DNA of 17,382 bases from CANKHA01 sp040877285 (GTDB lineage: Bacteria; Pseudomonadota; Alphaproteobacteria; Rhizobiales; Xanthobacteraceae). The notes beneath the pieces were generated by a model. The model saw nothing but the letters and a program-made list of their open reading frames with translations, was not told the DNA's origin and did no database searches. Every line of letters starts with the position of its first letter. Position 1 is the first letter of the stretch. Below are positions 1 through 7,044 of this stretch, piece after piece. The translations under genes were made by a program, and so were the position numbers. The stretch is from NCBI GenBank assembly GCA_040877285.1, contig JBBDNZ010000140.1:1-17382 (forward strand), given 5' to 3'.

Positions 1-491
1 GCCGCCCGCTGCGCCGGCTGCTCAAGCCCATGCTGCTCGCCAAGCTGATCCAGGCCGCCGCGGTCCGTGACGCTGATATAGTGCTCGATGTGGGCTGCGC
101 CACCGGCTATTCCTCCGCCGTTCTGGCGCGCCTGGCTCATTCGGTCGTTGCACTGGAAGAAGAAGAGTCGCTCGCCGCCCGCGCGAGGGAAATTTTGACC
201 ACCTTGGGCAAGGACAATGTCTCGGTGGTGACGGGGCCGCTGGCCGCCGGCTGGCCTGCGCGCGGGCCTTATGACGTCATCGTGCTGGAGGGCGCCACCG
301 AAGTGGAGCCGAAAACCCTGTTCCCGCAATTGCGCGAAGGCGGACGGCTGGTCTGCGTTCAAGGCGGCTCGGCGGCCGGCAAAGCCATGATCTACCGCCG
401 TGTTGGCGCCGATGTCAGCGGCCGGCCGGCGTTCGATGCCGCAGCCTCCATTCTGCCGGGCTTCAAGGCAGCGCCCGCGTTCGTTTTCTGA
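1..491 (+). CDS. Protein-L-isoaspartate O-methyltransferase-like protein (5' end outside window)
   Basis: SAM-dependent methyltransferase of the PCMT family, a cytosolic enzyme class that methylates isoaspartyl residues in damaged proteins. The frame is open from the first bases (RPLRRLLKP precedes the first internal Met at position 30), so this is the C-terminal ~162 residues of a protein usually near 210-220 aa. The SAM-binding motif I is visible as VLDVGCATGYSS, followed by the acidic VVALEEEE segment (motif post-I) and YDVIVLEGA (motif II). The later GGRLVCVQG strand is also typical. The family's catalytic N-terminal segment is outside the window, so true isoaspartyl activity cannot be confirmed; rhizobial genomes carry divergent members at this locus. 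It lies 170 bp before tolC on the same strand, and a hairpin with a T-run follows it, suggesting a separate transcript. Confidence 0.85.
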   Translation, partial: RPLRRLLKPMLLAKLIQAAAVRDADIVLDVGCATGYSSAVLARLAHSVVALEEEESLAARAREILTTLGKDNVSVVTGPLAAGWPARGPYDVIVLEGATEVEPKTLFPQLREGGRLVCVQGGSAAGKAMIYRRVGADVSGRPAFDAAASILPGFKAAPAFVF

Positions 492-511
492 GCTTTTCAT
501 CCGGCCCCGCA

Positions 512-545
512 GGGTGTGGCGCGGAAGCGGCAACCCCGTCTTTTT
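512..545 (+). terminator. Candidate rho-independent terminator after the methyltransferase gene
   Basis: GGGT (512-515) can pair with ACCC (533-536), T517-G518 with C531-A532, and CGC (520-522) with GCG (527-529), leaving a GGAA tetraloop. TCTTTTT follows at 539-545. The stem has one mismatch and one bulge. The position 20 bp behind the stop codon fits termination. Not folded computationally. Confidence 0.4.
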
Positions 546-661
546 GCGCCTGGCCTGCAGTCGGGGGTTCCAAGCCCGCCTAAATACCCGGTATTGTGGG
601 GGTTCGGTCTTGTAGCCGCCGTAGCCGCTTACCGCCGCGGCGGGCGGGTGGAGTAGTGCGG

Positions 662-2074
662 ATGTGGGGATTAAAGGGCAGGGGGCCTGGCGCGCGCACC
701 TGCGCGGCCGCGGCTGCATTGCTTGTTGGCGCGGGACTATCCGGCGCCGCCGGAGCGGCAACCCTGGAATGGGCTCTCGTTCAAGCCTATCAGAACAACC
801 CGCAGCTCAATGCGCAGCGCGCCACGGTGCGCGCGACGGACGAAGCCGTTCCCCAGGCGCTTTCCGGATATCGTCCGTCGGTGAGCGTGAGCGCCAGCGC
901 GAGCGGGGAATACACACGCACGACTACGGAATCCAGCACAACCCGCGCGCGGAGCACGACCTCGGGGGAATTCACGCCCTACAGCTTGGGGACGTCGGTA
1001 TCGCAGACGCTGTTCGACGGCTTTCAAACCGGCAACAAGACTCGCTCGGCGGAAGGACAGGTTTCGGCCGCGCGCGAGGCGTTGCGCGTGCTGGAGCAGA
1101 CCATCTTGCTCAATGCCGCGACGGTGTACATGGACATGCTGCGGGATACGGCCATCGTCGAGGTCCAGCGCAGCAACGTGCGCGTGCTCAATGAGACGCT
1201 GCGGCAGACCCGCGATCGCTTCGAGGTCGGCGAGGTCACGCGCACCGACGTCGCGCAGTCGGAAGCGCAGTTTGCGGCGGGCCAATTTCAGTTGTTGAGC
1301 GCGGAGTCGACCCTCAATACCACGCGATCGAACTACCGGCGGGTGATCGGCGTCGATCCCGACACGCTTAGCCCCGGCGCGCCGGTGGATCGTTTTGCCC
1401 CCCCGGCGCTTGGCGCCGCAATCGATCTTGGGCTCCAACAAAATCCCAACGTCACCGCCGCCATGTACGGCATCGACGTCGCCAACATTCAGATCAAGAT
1501 CAACGAAGGCGCCCTCTATCCGACCGTGAAGCTAACCGGCACCGCGGAGAAGACCTGGAACTCATCACTGACCCAGAAAGAACAGACTGTATATTCCGCC
1601 ATCGCGGCGCTCACCATGCCGATCTATCAAGGCGGTGGCGAATATTCGCTGATCCGCCAGTCCAAGGAATCGCTCGCGCAGCAACGGCTCGTTCTGGAAC
1701 AAGTGCGTGACCAAGCCCGCCAGTCGATTGTGGAGGCCTGGGGACAGGTGCAGGCCACCAAGGCGCAGATCGAATCCGCTCAGGCTCAGGTCCGCTCCAG
1801 CGAGATTGCGCTTAACGGTGTGCGTGAAGAGGCGCGGGTCGGCCAGCGCACCACATTGGATGTGCTCAACGCCCAGCAGGCGCTGGTGAATGCCCGTGTT
1901 ACCCTGGTGACGGCCCAGCATGATCGCGTGGTGGCGTCCTACACCTTGCTCAGTGCCGTCGGCCTCCTCTCGCCGCAGACGCTGCGGCTTTCGACGCCGA
2001 TCTACGATCCGCGCGTGCACTATTACCAGGTGCGGGACAGCTGGATCGGGCTGCGCACCCCGGACGGGAAATAG
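662..2074 (+). CDS. tolC: TolC family outer-membrane efflux protein
   Basis: Outer-membrane channel of the OEP/TolC family, which forms a trimeric beta-barrel/alpha-barrel exit duct for type I secretion and RND-type efflux. An ATG at 662 is chosen over the GTG at 596. It has GGTGGAG (647-653) eight bases upstream, and it puts a signal peptide at the N-terminus: basic start, Ala/Leu/Gly-rich core, likely cleavage after residue 32 (GAAGA|ATLEW). The 470-aa mature-plus-signal length is normal. Two structurally repeated halves are visible. Each begins with a 'QNNPQL / QNPNV' helix, continues through a beta segment (LGTSVSQTLFDGF; IAALTMPIYQGGG) and ends in long Gln/Ala/Arg-rich helices with the RFEVGEVTRTDV and EARVGQRTTLDVLNAQ turns. 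No partner pump or membrane-fusion gene is in the window, so the substrate is unknown. Confidence 0.93.
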   Translation: MWGLKGRGPGARTCAAAAALLVGAGLSGAAGAATLEWALVQAYQNNPQLNAQRATVRATDEAVPQALSGYRPSVSVSASASGEYTRTTTESSTTRARSTTSGEFTPYSLGTSVSQTLFDGFQTGNKTRSAEGQVSAAREALRVLEQTILLNAATVYMDMLRDTAIVEVQRSNVRVLNETLRQTRDRFEVGEVTRTDVAQSEAQFAAGQFQLLSAESTLNTTRSNYRRVIGVDPDTLSPGAPVDRFAPPALGAAIDLGLQQNPNVTAAMYGIDVANIQIKINEGALYPTVKLTGTAEKTWNSSLTQKEQTVYSAIAALTMPIYQGGGEYSLIRQSKESLAQQRLVLEQVRDQARQSIVEAWGQVQATKAQIESAQAQVRSSEIALNGVREEARVGQRTTLDVLNAQQALVNARVTLVTAQHDRVVASYTLLSAVGLLSPQTLRLSTPIYDPRVHYYQVRDSWIGLRTPDGK

Positions 2075-2204
2075 ACCCCCTTAAAAGCATCTGCGCCGGG
2101 CCGTTTGGGCATGTCCACAGGCCCTCGCTTGCCGGTGATCTCACGCATTCCATACTCGCATCGCCCGGGCCTATGCAGATAATGTGCAAACAGGCGGGCG
2201 ATTC

Positions 2205-2230
2205 GCCACGGGGGCGCCCCTCGTGGGCGC
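2205..2230 (+). other. GC-rich inverted repeat upstream of popZ
   Basis: A near-palindrome built on GGGGCGCCCC with flanking CACG/CGTG and CGCC/GGCG arms lies 35 bp before the chosen popZ start, in the 190-bp tolC-popZ gap. It has no T-run, so it is not a typical terminator. It may be a leader hairpin or a protein-binding site. Its role is unknown. Confidence 0.3.
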
Positions 2231-2264
2231 GTCCGCTACGGGCAGCGACGGGGATGCGCTCCAG

Positions 2265-2948
2265 ATGACCCAATCGGCAAAGGCTCAAGAGCCCTCGATG
2301 GAGGAGATTCTCGCCTCCATCCGCCGGATCATCGCCGACGACGAGACCAAAGCGAAAAGCGCGGAACCGCTGCGGCCGCCGCCTCCGGCCCCGCCGCCGC
2401 AGCCGTCCGCCGCCGCGCCCCGCCCCATGCCGCCGCCTCTCACCGCCGCGCCGATGAACCAGGTCGACATCGATACGATGCTGGCCAGCCTCGACGCGCC
2501 GTCCGCCCGGGGTAACGGCAAGGTGCAGGTTTCACCCGACGTGCTGGAACTGACCGAATCTATGATGGCGGCGTCCGCAGAATCGTCGCAACCTCCCGTC
2601 TTCCGCACCATCGAGGGGCAATCGGACGTGTTTTTCACCGAGGAAACCGAAGGAAATGCTGAAATGGCGCCAGAGACGCCGCTGCGGCAAGCCGCGCCTG
2701 AAAGGCAGGACCAGGTGGCACAGGCTCCGGAAGCTCCGTTGATCTCCGCCTCGACCAGCGCCGCAGTGGATCAGGCCTTCAACACGCTGGCCCACACGGT
2801 CCTCTCGCGGAACGCGCGGACGCTGGAGGATTTGGTCAGGGAATTGATGCGGCCGATGCTCAAGGCATGGCTCGACGACAACCTGCCGGGCCTGGTCGAG
2901 CGCGTGGTGAGGGCCGAGATCGAGCGCGTTTCGCGCGGCCAGCGCTGA
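2265..2948 (+). CDS. popZ: Polar organizing protein PopZ (DUF2497 family)
   Basis: PopZ self-assembles into a cytoplasmic matrix at the cell pole of alphaproteobacteria. There it anchors ParB/parS and recruits polarity and cell-cycle proteins. The family's two signatures are present. The N-terminal helix EPSMEEILASIRRIIADD (residues ~9-26) is the client-binding region. The C-terminal oligomerisation helices (about residues 170-226) contain LMRPMLKAWLDDNLPG, then LVERVVRAEIERVSRG. Between them is a Pro/Ala-rich acidic linker with a run of prolines (residues ~39-60), as expected for the disordered region. ATG 2265 is preferred to an upstream in-frame ATG at 2184, because homologues begin just before EPSMEEIL and ACGGGGA lies 10 bases upstream. 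Protein length is 227 aa. It sits between tolC and valS, a conserved arrangement in this group. Confidence 0.93.
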   Translation: MTQSAKAQEPSMEEILASIRRIIADDETKAKSAEPLRPPPPAPPPQPSAAAPRPMPPPLTAAPMNQVDIDTMLASLDAPSARGNGKVQVSPDVLELTESMMAASAESSQPPVFRTIEGQSDVFFTEETEGNAEMAPETPLRQAAPERQDQVAQAPEAPLISASTSAAVDQAFNTLAHTVLSRNARTLEDLVRELMRPMLKAWLDDNLPGLVERVVRAEIERVSRGQR

Positions 2949-2962
2949 TCGCCGGGCCCATC

Positions 2963-3025
2963 GGCATCTGAAGATGCCCGGGGCTGCCGCCGGACATTGA
3001 CTTCACCAGGCATGCCGGGCTTTTT
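2963..3025 (+). promoter_or_regulatory. Alternative hairpins and T-run between popZ and valS
   Basis: A perfect 6-bp hairpin GGCATC-TGAA-GATGCC occupies 2963-2978. Its 3' arm overlaps GCCCGG (2976-2981), which can instead pair with CCGGGC (3015-3020), immediately followed by TTTTT (3021-3025). The second pairing looks like a long-loop terminator for popZ transcription, or an attenuator before valS. The loop of 33 nt makes it weak. Not folded computationally. Confidence 0.3.
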
Positions 3026-3056
3026 AGCCTGCCACGCGCCCCAAAACGATTTGACG

Positions 3057-5177
3057 ATGATGGAGAAGAGCTACGAGTCTTCAGAGGTCGAGGGCCGCAT
3101 TTACGCGGCCTGGGAAGCCTCGGGCGCCTTCCGCGCCGGGCGGCCGGAACGCCGCGCTGCCGAGCCTTATTGCATCGTCATCCCGCCGCCCAACGTGACC
3201 GGCTCGCTGCATGTCGGCCACGCGCTCGACAACACGCTCCAAGATATCTTGGTGCGCTACCAGCGCATGCGCGGCAAGGACGTGCTGTGGCAGCCCGGCA
3301 CCGACCACGCCGGCATCGCCACGCAGATGGTGGTCGAGCGCCAGCTCATGGAGCGGCAGGAGCCCGGCCGCCGCGAGATGGGACGCGAAGCCTTCCTCAA
3401 GCGCGTGTGGGAATGGAAAGAGGAGTCCGGCGGCACCATCATTCGCCAGCTCAAGCGGCTCGGAGCGTCCTGCGACTGGTCGCGCGAGCGCTTCACCATG
3501 GACGAGGGCCTGTCGCGCGCGGTGCTCAAGGTGTTCGTCGAGCTTTACCGCGCCGGGCTGATCTACCGCGACAAGCGGCTGGTCAACTGGGACCCGAAAC
3601 TGCTTACCGGCATATCTGATCTAGAAGTTGAACAGATCGAGCTAAAGGGCCATTTGTGGCACTTGAAGTACCCCATAGAAGGCACTGAAAACGAATACAT
3701 AATTGTCGCAACGACGCGCCCGGAGACAATGCTTGGCGATACCGCCGTGGCGGTGCATCCGCAGAACGAGCGGCTCAAGTATCTGATCGGCAAGAAAGCG
3801 ATCCTGCCGCTGGTCGGCCGCCGCATTCCCATCGTCGGCGACGACTATGCCGACCCGGAAAAAGGCACCGGCGCGGTGAAGATCACGCCGGCGCATGACT
3901 TCAACGACTTCGAGGTGGGCAAGCGCCACAAGCTGCCGCTGGTGAACGTGCTCACCGCGGAAGCGAAGCTCGATCTTGCCGGAAACCCAAGCTTCATGGC
4001 GGGGCTAAAGCCGTCCGACGAGCTCGACGCCACCTTGGCGCTGCACGGCATGGACCGGTTCGCCGCGCGCAAGAAGATCGTCGAGCGCATGGAGGCCTTG
4101 GGTCTCCTCGACAAGATCGAGCCCTATACACACACGGTGCCGCATGGCGACCGCTCCGGCGAAGTCATCGAGCCTTTCCTCACCGACCAGTGGTACGTGG
4201 ACGCCAAAACGCTCGCGCAGCCGGCGATGGCCGCGGTGCGCGATGGCCGCACCAATTTCGTGCCAAAGAATTGGGAGAAAACTTATTTCGAGTGGATGGA
4301 GAATATCCAGCCGTGGTGCATCTCGCGCCAGCTCTGGTGGGGGCACCAGATTCCCGCGTGGTATGGACCCGACGGCAAAGTGTTCGTCGGCGAGAGCAAG
4401 GACGAGGTCGCCGCGGAGGCGCTGGCTCACTACACGGAGATCGAAGAGATCACCGTGCAGGAAGGGCACGATATCGCAGCAGACCCCGAGCGCCGCGCCC
4501 GCTTTCTAAGCGAGTATCTCAAGCGCGACGAGGACGTGCTCGACACCTGGTTCTCCTCCGCACTGTGGCCGTTCTCGACGCTCGGCTGGCCGGACCAGAC
4601 GCCGGAACTGAAGCGCTATTACCCCACCAGCGTGCTCGTCACCGGCTTCGACATCATCTTCTTCTGGGTTGCCCGCATGATGATGATGGGCCTGCATTTC
4701 ATGCAAAAGGAGCGGCCCGCCGCTCCGTCTAGCGAATGGGCGCCATTCCGCGCGGTCTTCCTGCACGGGCTCGTGAGCGACGAGCGCGGGCAGAAGATGT
4801 CGAAGTCCAAGGGTAACACCATCGACCCGCTGGAGTTGATCGACGCCTACGGGGCCGACGCGCTGCGGTTTACGCTCGCCGCCATGACCTCGCAGACGCG
4901 CCGCGACGTCAAGCTGTCGGCCAAGCTGGTCGAAGGCTACCGCAATTTCGCGACCAAGCTGTGGAACGCCGCGCGCTTCGCCGAAATGAACGGCTGCGCG
5001 CGCATGGCCGACTTCGATCCGCGCCAGGCCAAGGAGACGCTCAACCGCTGGATCCTTCACGAAACCGCAAAGGCGGGCCGTGAGGTTACCGCGGCGATTG
5101 AGGACTACCGCTTCAACGACGCGGCGTCGGCGGTCTACCGCTTTGTCTGGAACGTCTTTTGCGACTGGTATCTGTAA
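3057..5177 (+). CDS. valS: Valyl-tRNA synthetase ValS, N-terminal 706 residues (gene interrupted by in-frame TAA; whole gene 3057-5873)
   Basis: Class I aminoacyl-tRNA synthetase that charges tRNA-Val and edits misactivated threonine. From the ATG at 3057 (MMEKSYE; a second ATG follows at 3060) the HIGH signature is seen as HVGH (residues 52-55, in PNVTGSLHVGHALDN). An insertion carrying the editing domain follows (about 190-350, with TTRPETMLGDTAVAV). The KMSKS loop is at 580-584 (GQKMSKSKGN). The anticodon-binding domain starts around 640 and is cut at codon 707 by TAA (5175-5177) after FCDWYL. Reading continues in the same frame to 5873 with the expected C-terminal domain. The region to 2997 is also open from a TTG, but family proteins start at the MMEK/MIEK position. 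The truncated product would lack part of the anticodon-binding domain and the C-terminal arm, and should not be functional alone. Confidence 0.92.
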   Translation: MMEKSYESSEVEGRIYAAWEASGAFRAGRPERRAAEPYCIVIPPPNVTGSLHVGHALDNTLQDILVRYQRMRGKDVLWQPGTDHAGIATQMVVERQLMERQEPGRREMGREAFLKRVWEWKEESGGTIIRQLKRLGASCDWSRERFTMDEGLSRAVLKVFVELYRAGLIYRDKRLVNWDPKLLTGISDLEVEQIELKGHLWHLKYPIEGTENEYIIVATTRPETMLGDTAVAVHPQNERLKYLIGKKAILPLVGRRIPIVGDDYADPEKGTGAVKITPAHDFNDFEVGKRHKLPLVNVLTAEAKLDLAGNPSFMAGLKPSDELDATLALHGMDRFAARKKIVERMEALGLLDKIEPYTHTVPHGDRSGEVIEPFLTDQWYVDAKTLAQPAMAAVRDGRTNFVPKNWEKTYFEWMENIQPWCISRQLWWGHQIPAWYGPDGKVFVGESKDEVAAEALAHYTEIEEITVQEGHDIAADPERRARFLSEYLKRDEDVLDTWFSSALWPFSTLGWPDQTPELKRYYPTSVLVTGFDIIFFWVARMMMMGLHFMQKERPAAPSSEWAPFRAVFLHGLVSDERGQKMSKSKGNTIDPLELIDAYGADALRFTLAAMTSQTRRDVKLSAKLVEGYRNFATKLWNAARFAEMNGCARMADFDPRQAKETLNRWILHETAKAGREVTAAIEDYRFNDAASAVYRFVWNVFCDWYL
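5175..5177 (+). other. In-frame TAA nonsense codon inside valS
   Basis: The sequence reads FCDWYL-TAA-LSKPVLNG with no frame change. Family members have Glu here (DWYxELSKP), so GAA to TAA, a single G-to-T change, explains it. TAA is a genuine stop elsewhere in this window, ending the gene at 5876-6421, the binding-protein gene at 14178 and the cyclodeaminase-like gene at 15362. Wholesale reassignment of UAA is therefore not supported. Confidence 0.9.
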
Positions 5178-5873
5178 CTGTCGAAGCCAGTGCTGAACGG
5201 TCCCGACGGCGCGGCGAAGAACGAGACGCGGTCCGCGGCCGCCTGGGCGCTCGATGAGATTTTCAAGCTCCTGCATCCCTTTATGCCGTTTCTGACCGAG
5301 GAACTCTGGCAGGTCACCGGCGAACGCGGACCGAAGCGGCTTCATTTGCTGCTGGTTGAGCCCTGGCCGCAGCATGACGGTCTGGACGACGCAGCGGCGG
5401 AAGCCGAAATCGGCTGGGTGATCGATCTGGTCACCGCCATCCGTTCGGTGCGCGCGGAAATGAACGTGCCGCCGGCCACGCAAATCCCGTTGGTGCTCGC
5501 GGGAGCTTCGGCGGAAACCAAGACGAGAGCCGGCCGCTGGGCCGAATTCGTCAAACGCCTGGCGCGGCTCTCCGATATCAGCTTTGCCGGGACCGCCCCG
5601 GCGGGGTCGGTTCAGCTTGTGGTGCGCGGCGAAGTGGCCGCGCTGCCGCTCAAGGGCGTCATTGACCTGGACGCCGAGCGCGCGCGTCTGCAAAAGGAAA
5701 TCGCCAAGGCCGACGCCGACATCCAGCGCGTCGATGCCAAGCTATCAAACGAGAAATTCGTCGCCAACGCGCCGGAAGCGATCATCGAGGGCGAGCGCGA
5801 GAAGCGCCAAGAGGCCGAAGGCCGCCGCGCAAAAATTCTCGAAGCGCTGGAGCGGCTCAAGGGCGCGGCGTAG
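5178..5873 (+). CDS. valS: Valyl-tRNA synthetase ValS, C-terminal part downstream of the nonsense codon
   Basis: This is the in-frame continuation of the valS frame, 231 residues from LSKPVLNG to the TAG at 5871-5873. It holds the rest of the anticodon-binding domain (LDEIFKLLHPFMPFLTEELW, then SVRAEMNVPPATQIPL). The C-terminal tRNA-binding coiled-coil arm follows (LDAERARLQKEIAKADADIQR, then LSNEKFVANAPEAIIEGEREKR). Together with the first part it makes about 938 codons, the normal length for ValS. The only nearby start candidate is GTG at 5190, with no clear ribosome-binding site. Independent translation is therefore unlikely, and the fragment depends on readthrough, suppression or a corrected sequence. 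No other disabling change is visible in this part, so any inactivation would be very recent. Confidence 0.9.
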   Translation: MSKPVLNGPDGAAKNETRSAAAWALDEIFKLLHPFMPFLTEELWQVTGERGPKRLHLLLVEPWPQHDGLDDAAAEAEIGWVIDLVTAIRSVRAEMNVPPATQIPLVLAGASAETKTRAGRWAEFVKRLARLSDISFAGTAPAGSVQLVVRGEVAALPLKGVIDLDAERARLQKEIAKADADIQRVDAKLSNEKFVANAPEAIIEGEREKRQEAEGRRAKILEALERLKGAA

Positions 5874-5875
5874 TC

Positions 5876-6421
5876 ATGAACAAAAATACGTTTATCAAAA
5901 TACTGCGACGACGCGTTGCTGGTGCCGCAGTGACGCCGTCGGCGGCTCGGAATATGGGTCCGGAAGGAACGATACGGGCTGCTCGCAAATTTTTGGCGGA
6001 AAAAGTCTCGCTCGATAAAGTTGGTCGCAGTGGTGCAGGTTATGCCAAATTGTTGGACGAGCTAACGTCAAGCTTGGTCGAGGCGCTTCCGAAGGGTAAG
6101 TGGGGAGCAGCGCGTAAGTTTCTCAATATTTTTGTCCGAGACGCTGCCTCCAATTTCTATCTTAGAGAAAAATTTGGATTACATCGCGTTGAAAAGTTCT
6201 TAGAGGTTCCGGTCGACCGACACGTGGCGCAATTCCTGCGTGAACAGGAACGTGAACAGGAAAATGAAGGCGTATTACCAAAATGGAAGTCAGTCATTTC
6301 TCTAAGTTCTGAACAAAATAAAATGTATCAGAACGCATCCAAGAAATTCGCAAAAAAGGAAAATATTGACCCCATTCATGTTGACATAATCGCTTGGCGG
6401 AAAGAAACCAACTATTTGTAA
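5876..6421 (+). CDS. Uncharacterised AT-rich gene; possible HhH-GPD/AGOG-like DNA glycosylase relative
   Basis: A 181-aa cytoplasmic protein with no signal peptide or membrane segment, starting 2 bases after the valS stop and so probably cotranscribed. I do not firmly recognise the family. Base use differs sharply from its neighbours: 6121-6180 has 21 G/C in 60 by my count. Codons such as AAA, TTA, ATA and AAT are frequent. Local motifs recall HhH-GPD glycosylases. WGAARKFLNIFVRD (residues 76-89) would hold the candidate Lys81. EVPVDRHVAQFL (110-121) resembles the VPVDxHV strand with the catalytic Asp (here Asp114). The C-terminal NIDPIHVDIIAW (163-174) resembles the 'PPLHxDSxLW' end I recall for archaeal AGOG enzymes. 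Lys81 to Asp114 is 33 residues, longer than in Nth/OGG1. A Gln/Glu/Arg stretch lies at 122-131. The glycosylase idea is inference only. Confidence 0.75.
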   Translation: MNKNTFIKILRRRVAGAAVTPSAARNMGPEGTIRAARKFLAEKVSLDKVGRSGAGYAKLLDELTSSLVEALPKGKWGAARKFLNIFVRDAASNFYLREKFGLHRVEKFLEVPVDRHVAQFLREQEREQENEGVLPKWKSVISLSSEQNKMYQNASKKFAKKENIDPIHVDIIAWRKETNYL

Positions 6422-6437
6422 AGACAAACGAACCAAC

Positions 6438-7013
6438 TCACTTCTTGAACGGCCTGCTCAAAAACCGCGATCCCTTGAGCCCATAGCGCCACGGCATCTC
6501 CGCCGCCTTGGTTATGCCGATGCGCGGTCCGATTTCAATTTCCACCGTTCCGTTTCGCGCCCGCAGTTCGAACGGCGGCTTGTCCAGCGGCAGCCCGTTG
6601 TGGGCGCGGGCGATGCCGAGCGCCTCGCCGAGTTTACCGGGACCGGAGCACAGCAACCGTTCGTCGGCAAGGCCGCGGCGGCGGCGCATCGCGGCAAGGC
6701 CCGCGGTCGGCTCAAGCGCGCGGATCAGCACCGCGCTGGCGCTGCCTTTCTCCTCGCAAACGAAATTAAGGCACCAGTGAATGCCATAGGAGCGGTACAC
6801 GTAGGCAACGCCGGGCGGGCCGAACATGACGGCGTTGCGTTCCGTCCGCCCGCGAAAGCTATGCGCGGCCGGATCGGTGTGGTGATAGGCCTCGACCTCG
6901 ACAATGCGGCCGCCGACGCCATTGACCAGCAAGGTCGCGCCGATAAGGTCGGGCGCGACGGCGTGAACGCTGCGCGCGAAGAAGCTGCGACGGATGCGGG
7001 GAAATCGCGCCAT
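6438..7013 (-). CDS. DNA-3-methyladenine glycosylase (AAG/MPG family)
   Basis: Monofunctional DNA glycosylase (Pur_DNA_glyco family) that removes alkylated purines such as 3-methyladenine, and often hypoxanthine, to start base-excision repair. At 191 aa it is a normal bacterial length. Family signatures are clear. IVEVEAYHHTDPAAHS (residues 37-52) contains the general-base Glu41, the intercalating-tyrosine position Tyr43 and His51. FGPPGVAYVYRSYGIHWCLNFVC holds the Y-x-YG-x-H core. LCSGPGKLGEALGI forms the late substrate-pocket segment. It lies 31 bp downstream of the chemoreceptor gene on the same strand. Its 3' end is 16 bp from the convergent AT-rich gene, with no obvious terminator between them. 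Confidence 0.95.
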   Translation of the reverse strand: MARFPRIRRSFFARSVHAVAPDLIGATLLVNGVGGRIVEVEAYHHTDPAAHSFRGRTERNAVMFGPPGVAYVYRSYGIHWCLNFVCEEKGSASAVLIRALEPTAGLAAMRRRRGLADERLLCSGPGKLGEALGIARAHNGLPLDKPPFELRARNGTVEIEIGPRIGITKAAEMPWRYGLKGSRFLSRPFKK

Positions 7014-7044
7014 GACCGGGCGGCATTAATACCGCGAACGGCGC

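Noticed and set aside
596..661. GTG start adding 22 residues to the TolC protein
   Set aside because: The ATG at 662 has a good ribosome-binding site and gives a normal signal peptide; the extension is Arg-rich and would mask it.
737..1441. Long minus-strand open frame opposite tolC
   Set aside because: It is an antisense shadow in high-GC DNA with Arg/Gly/Ala-rich low-complexity translation and no recognisable motif.
2184..2264. Upstream ATG for popZ
   Set aside because: The added 27 residues lie before the conserved PopZ N-terminus and run through a GC-rich inverted repeat; ATG 2265 has a Shine-Dalgarno-like site.
5175..5177. Genome-wide reassignment of UAA as a sense codon
   Set aside because: TAA ends three other genes in the window at their expected lengths, so UAA is a normal stop here.
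4506..5693. 395-codon minus-strand open frame opposite valS
   Set aside because: It runs antisense to strongly conserved valS codons, has no family features, and its openness is explained by codon-position GC bias. It also reads across the valS nonsense site, which says nothing about function.
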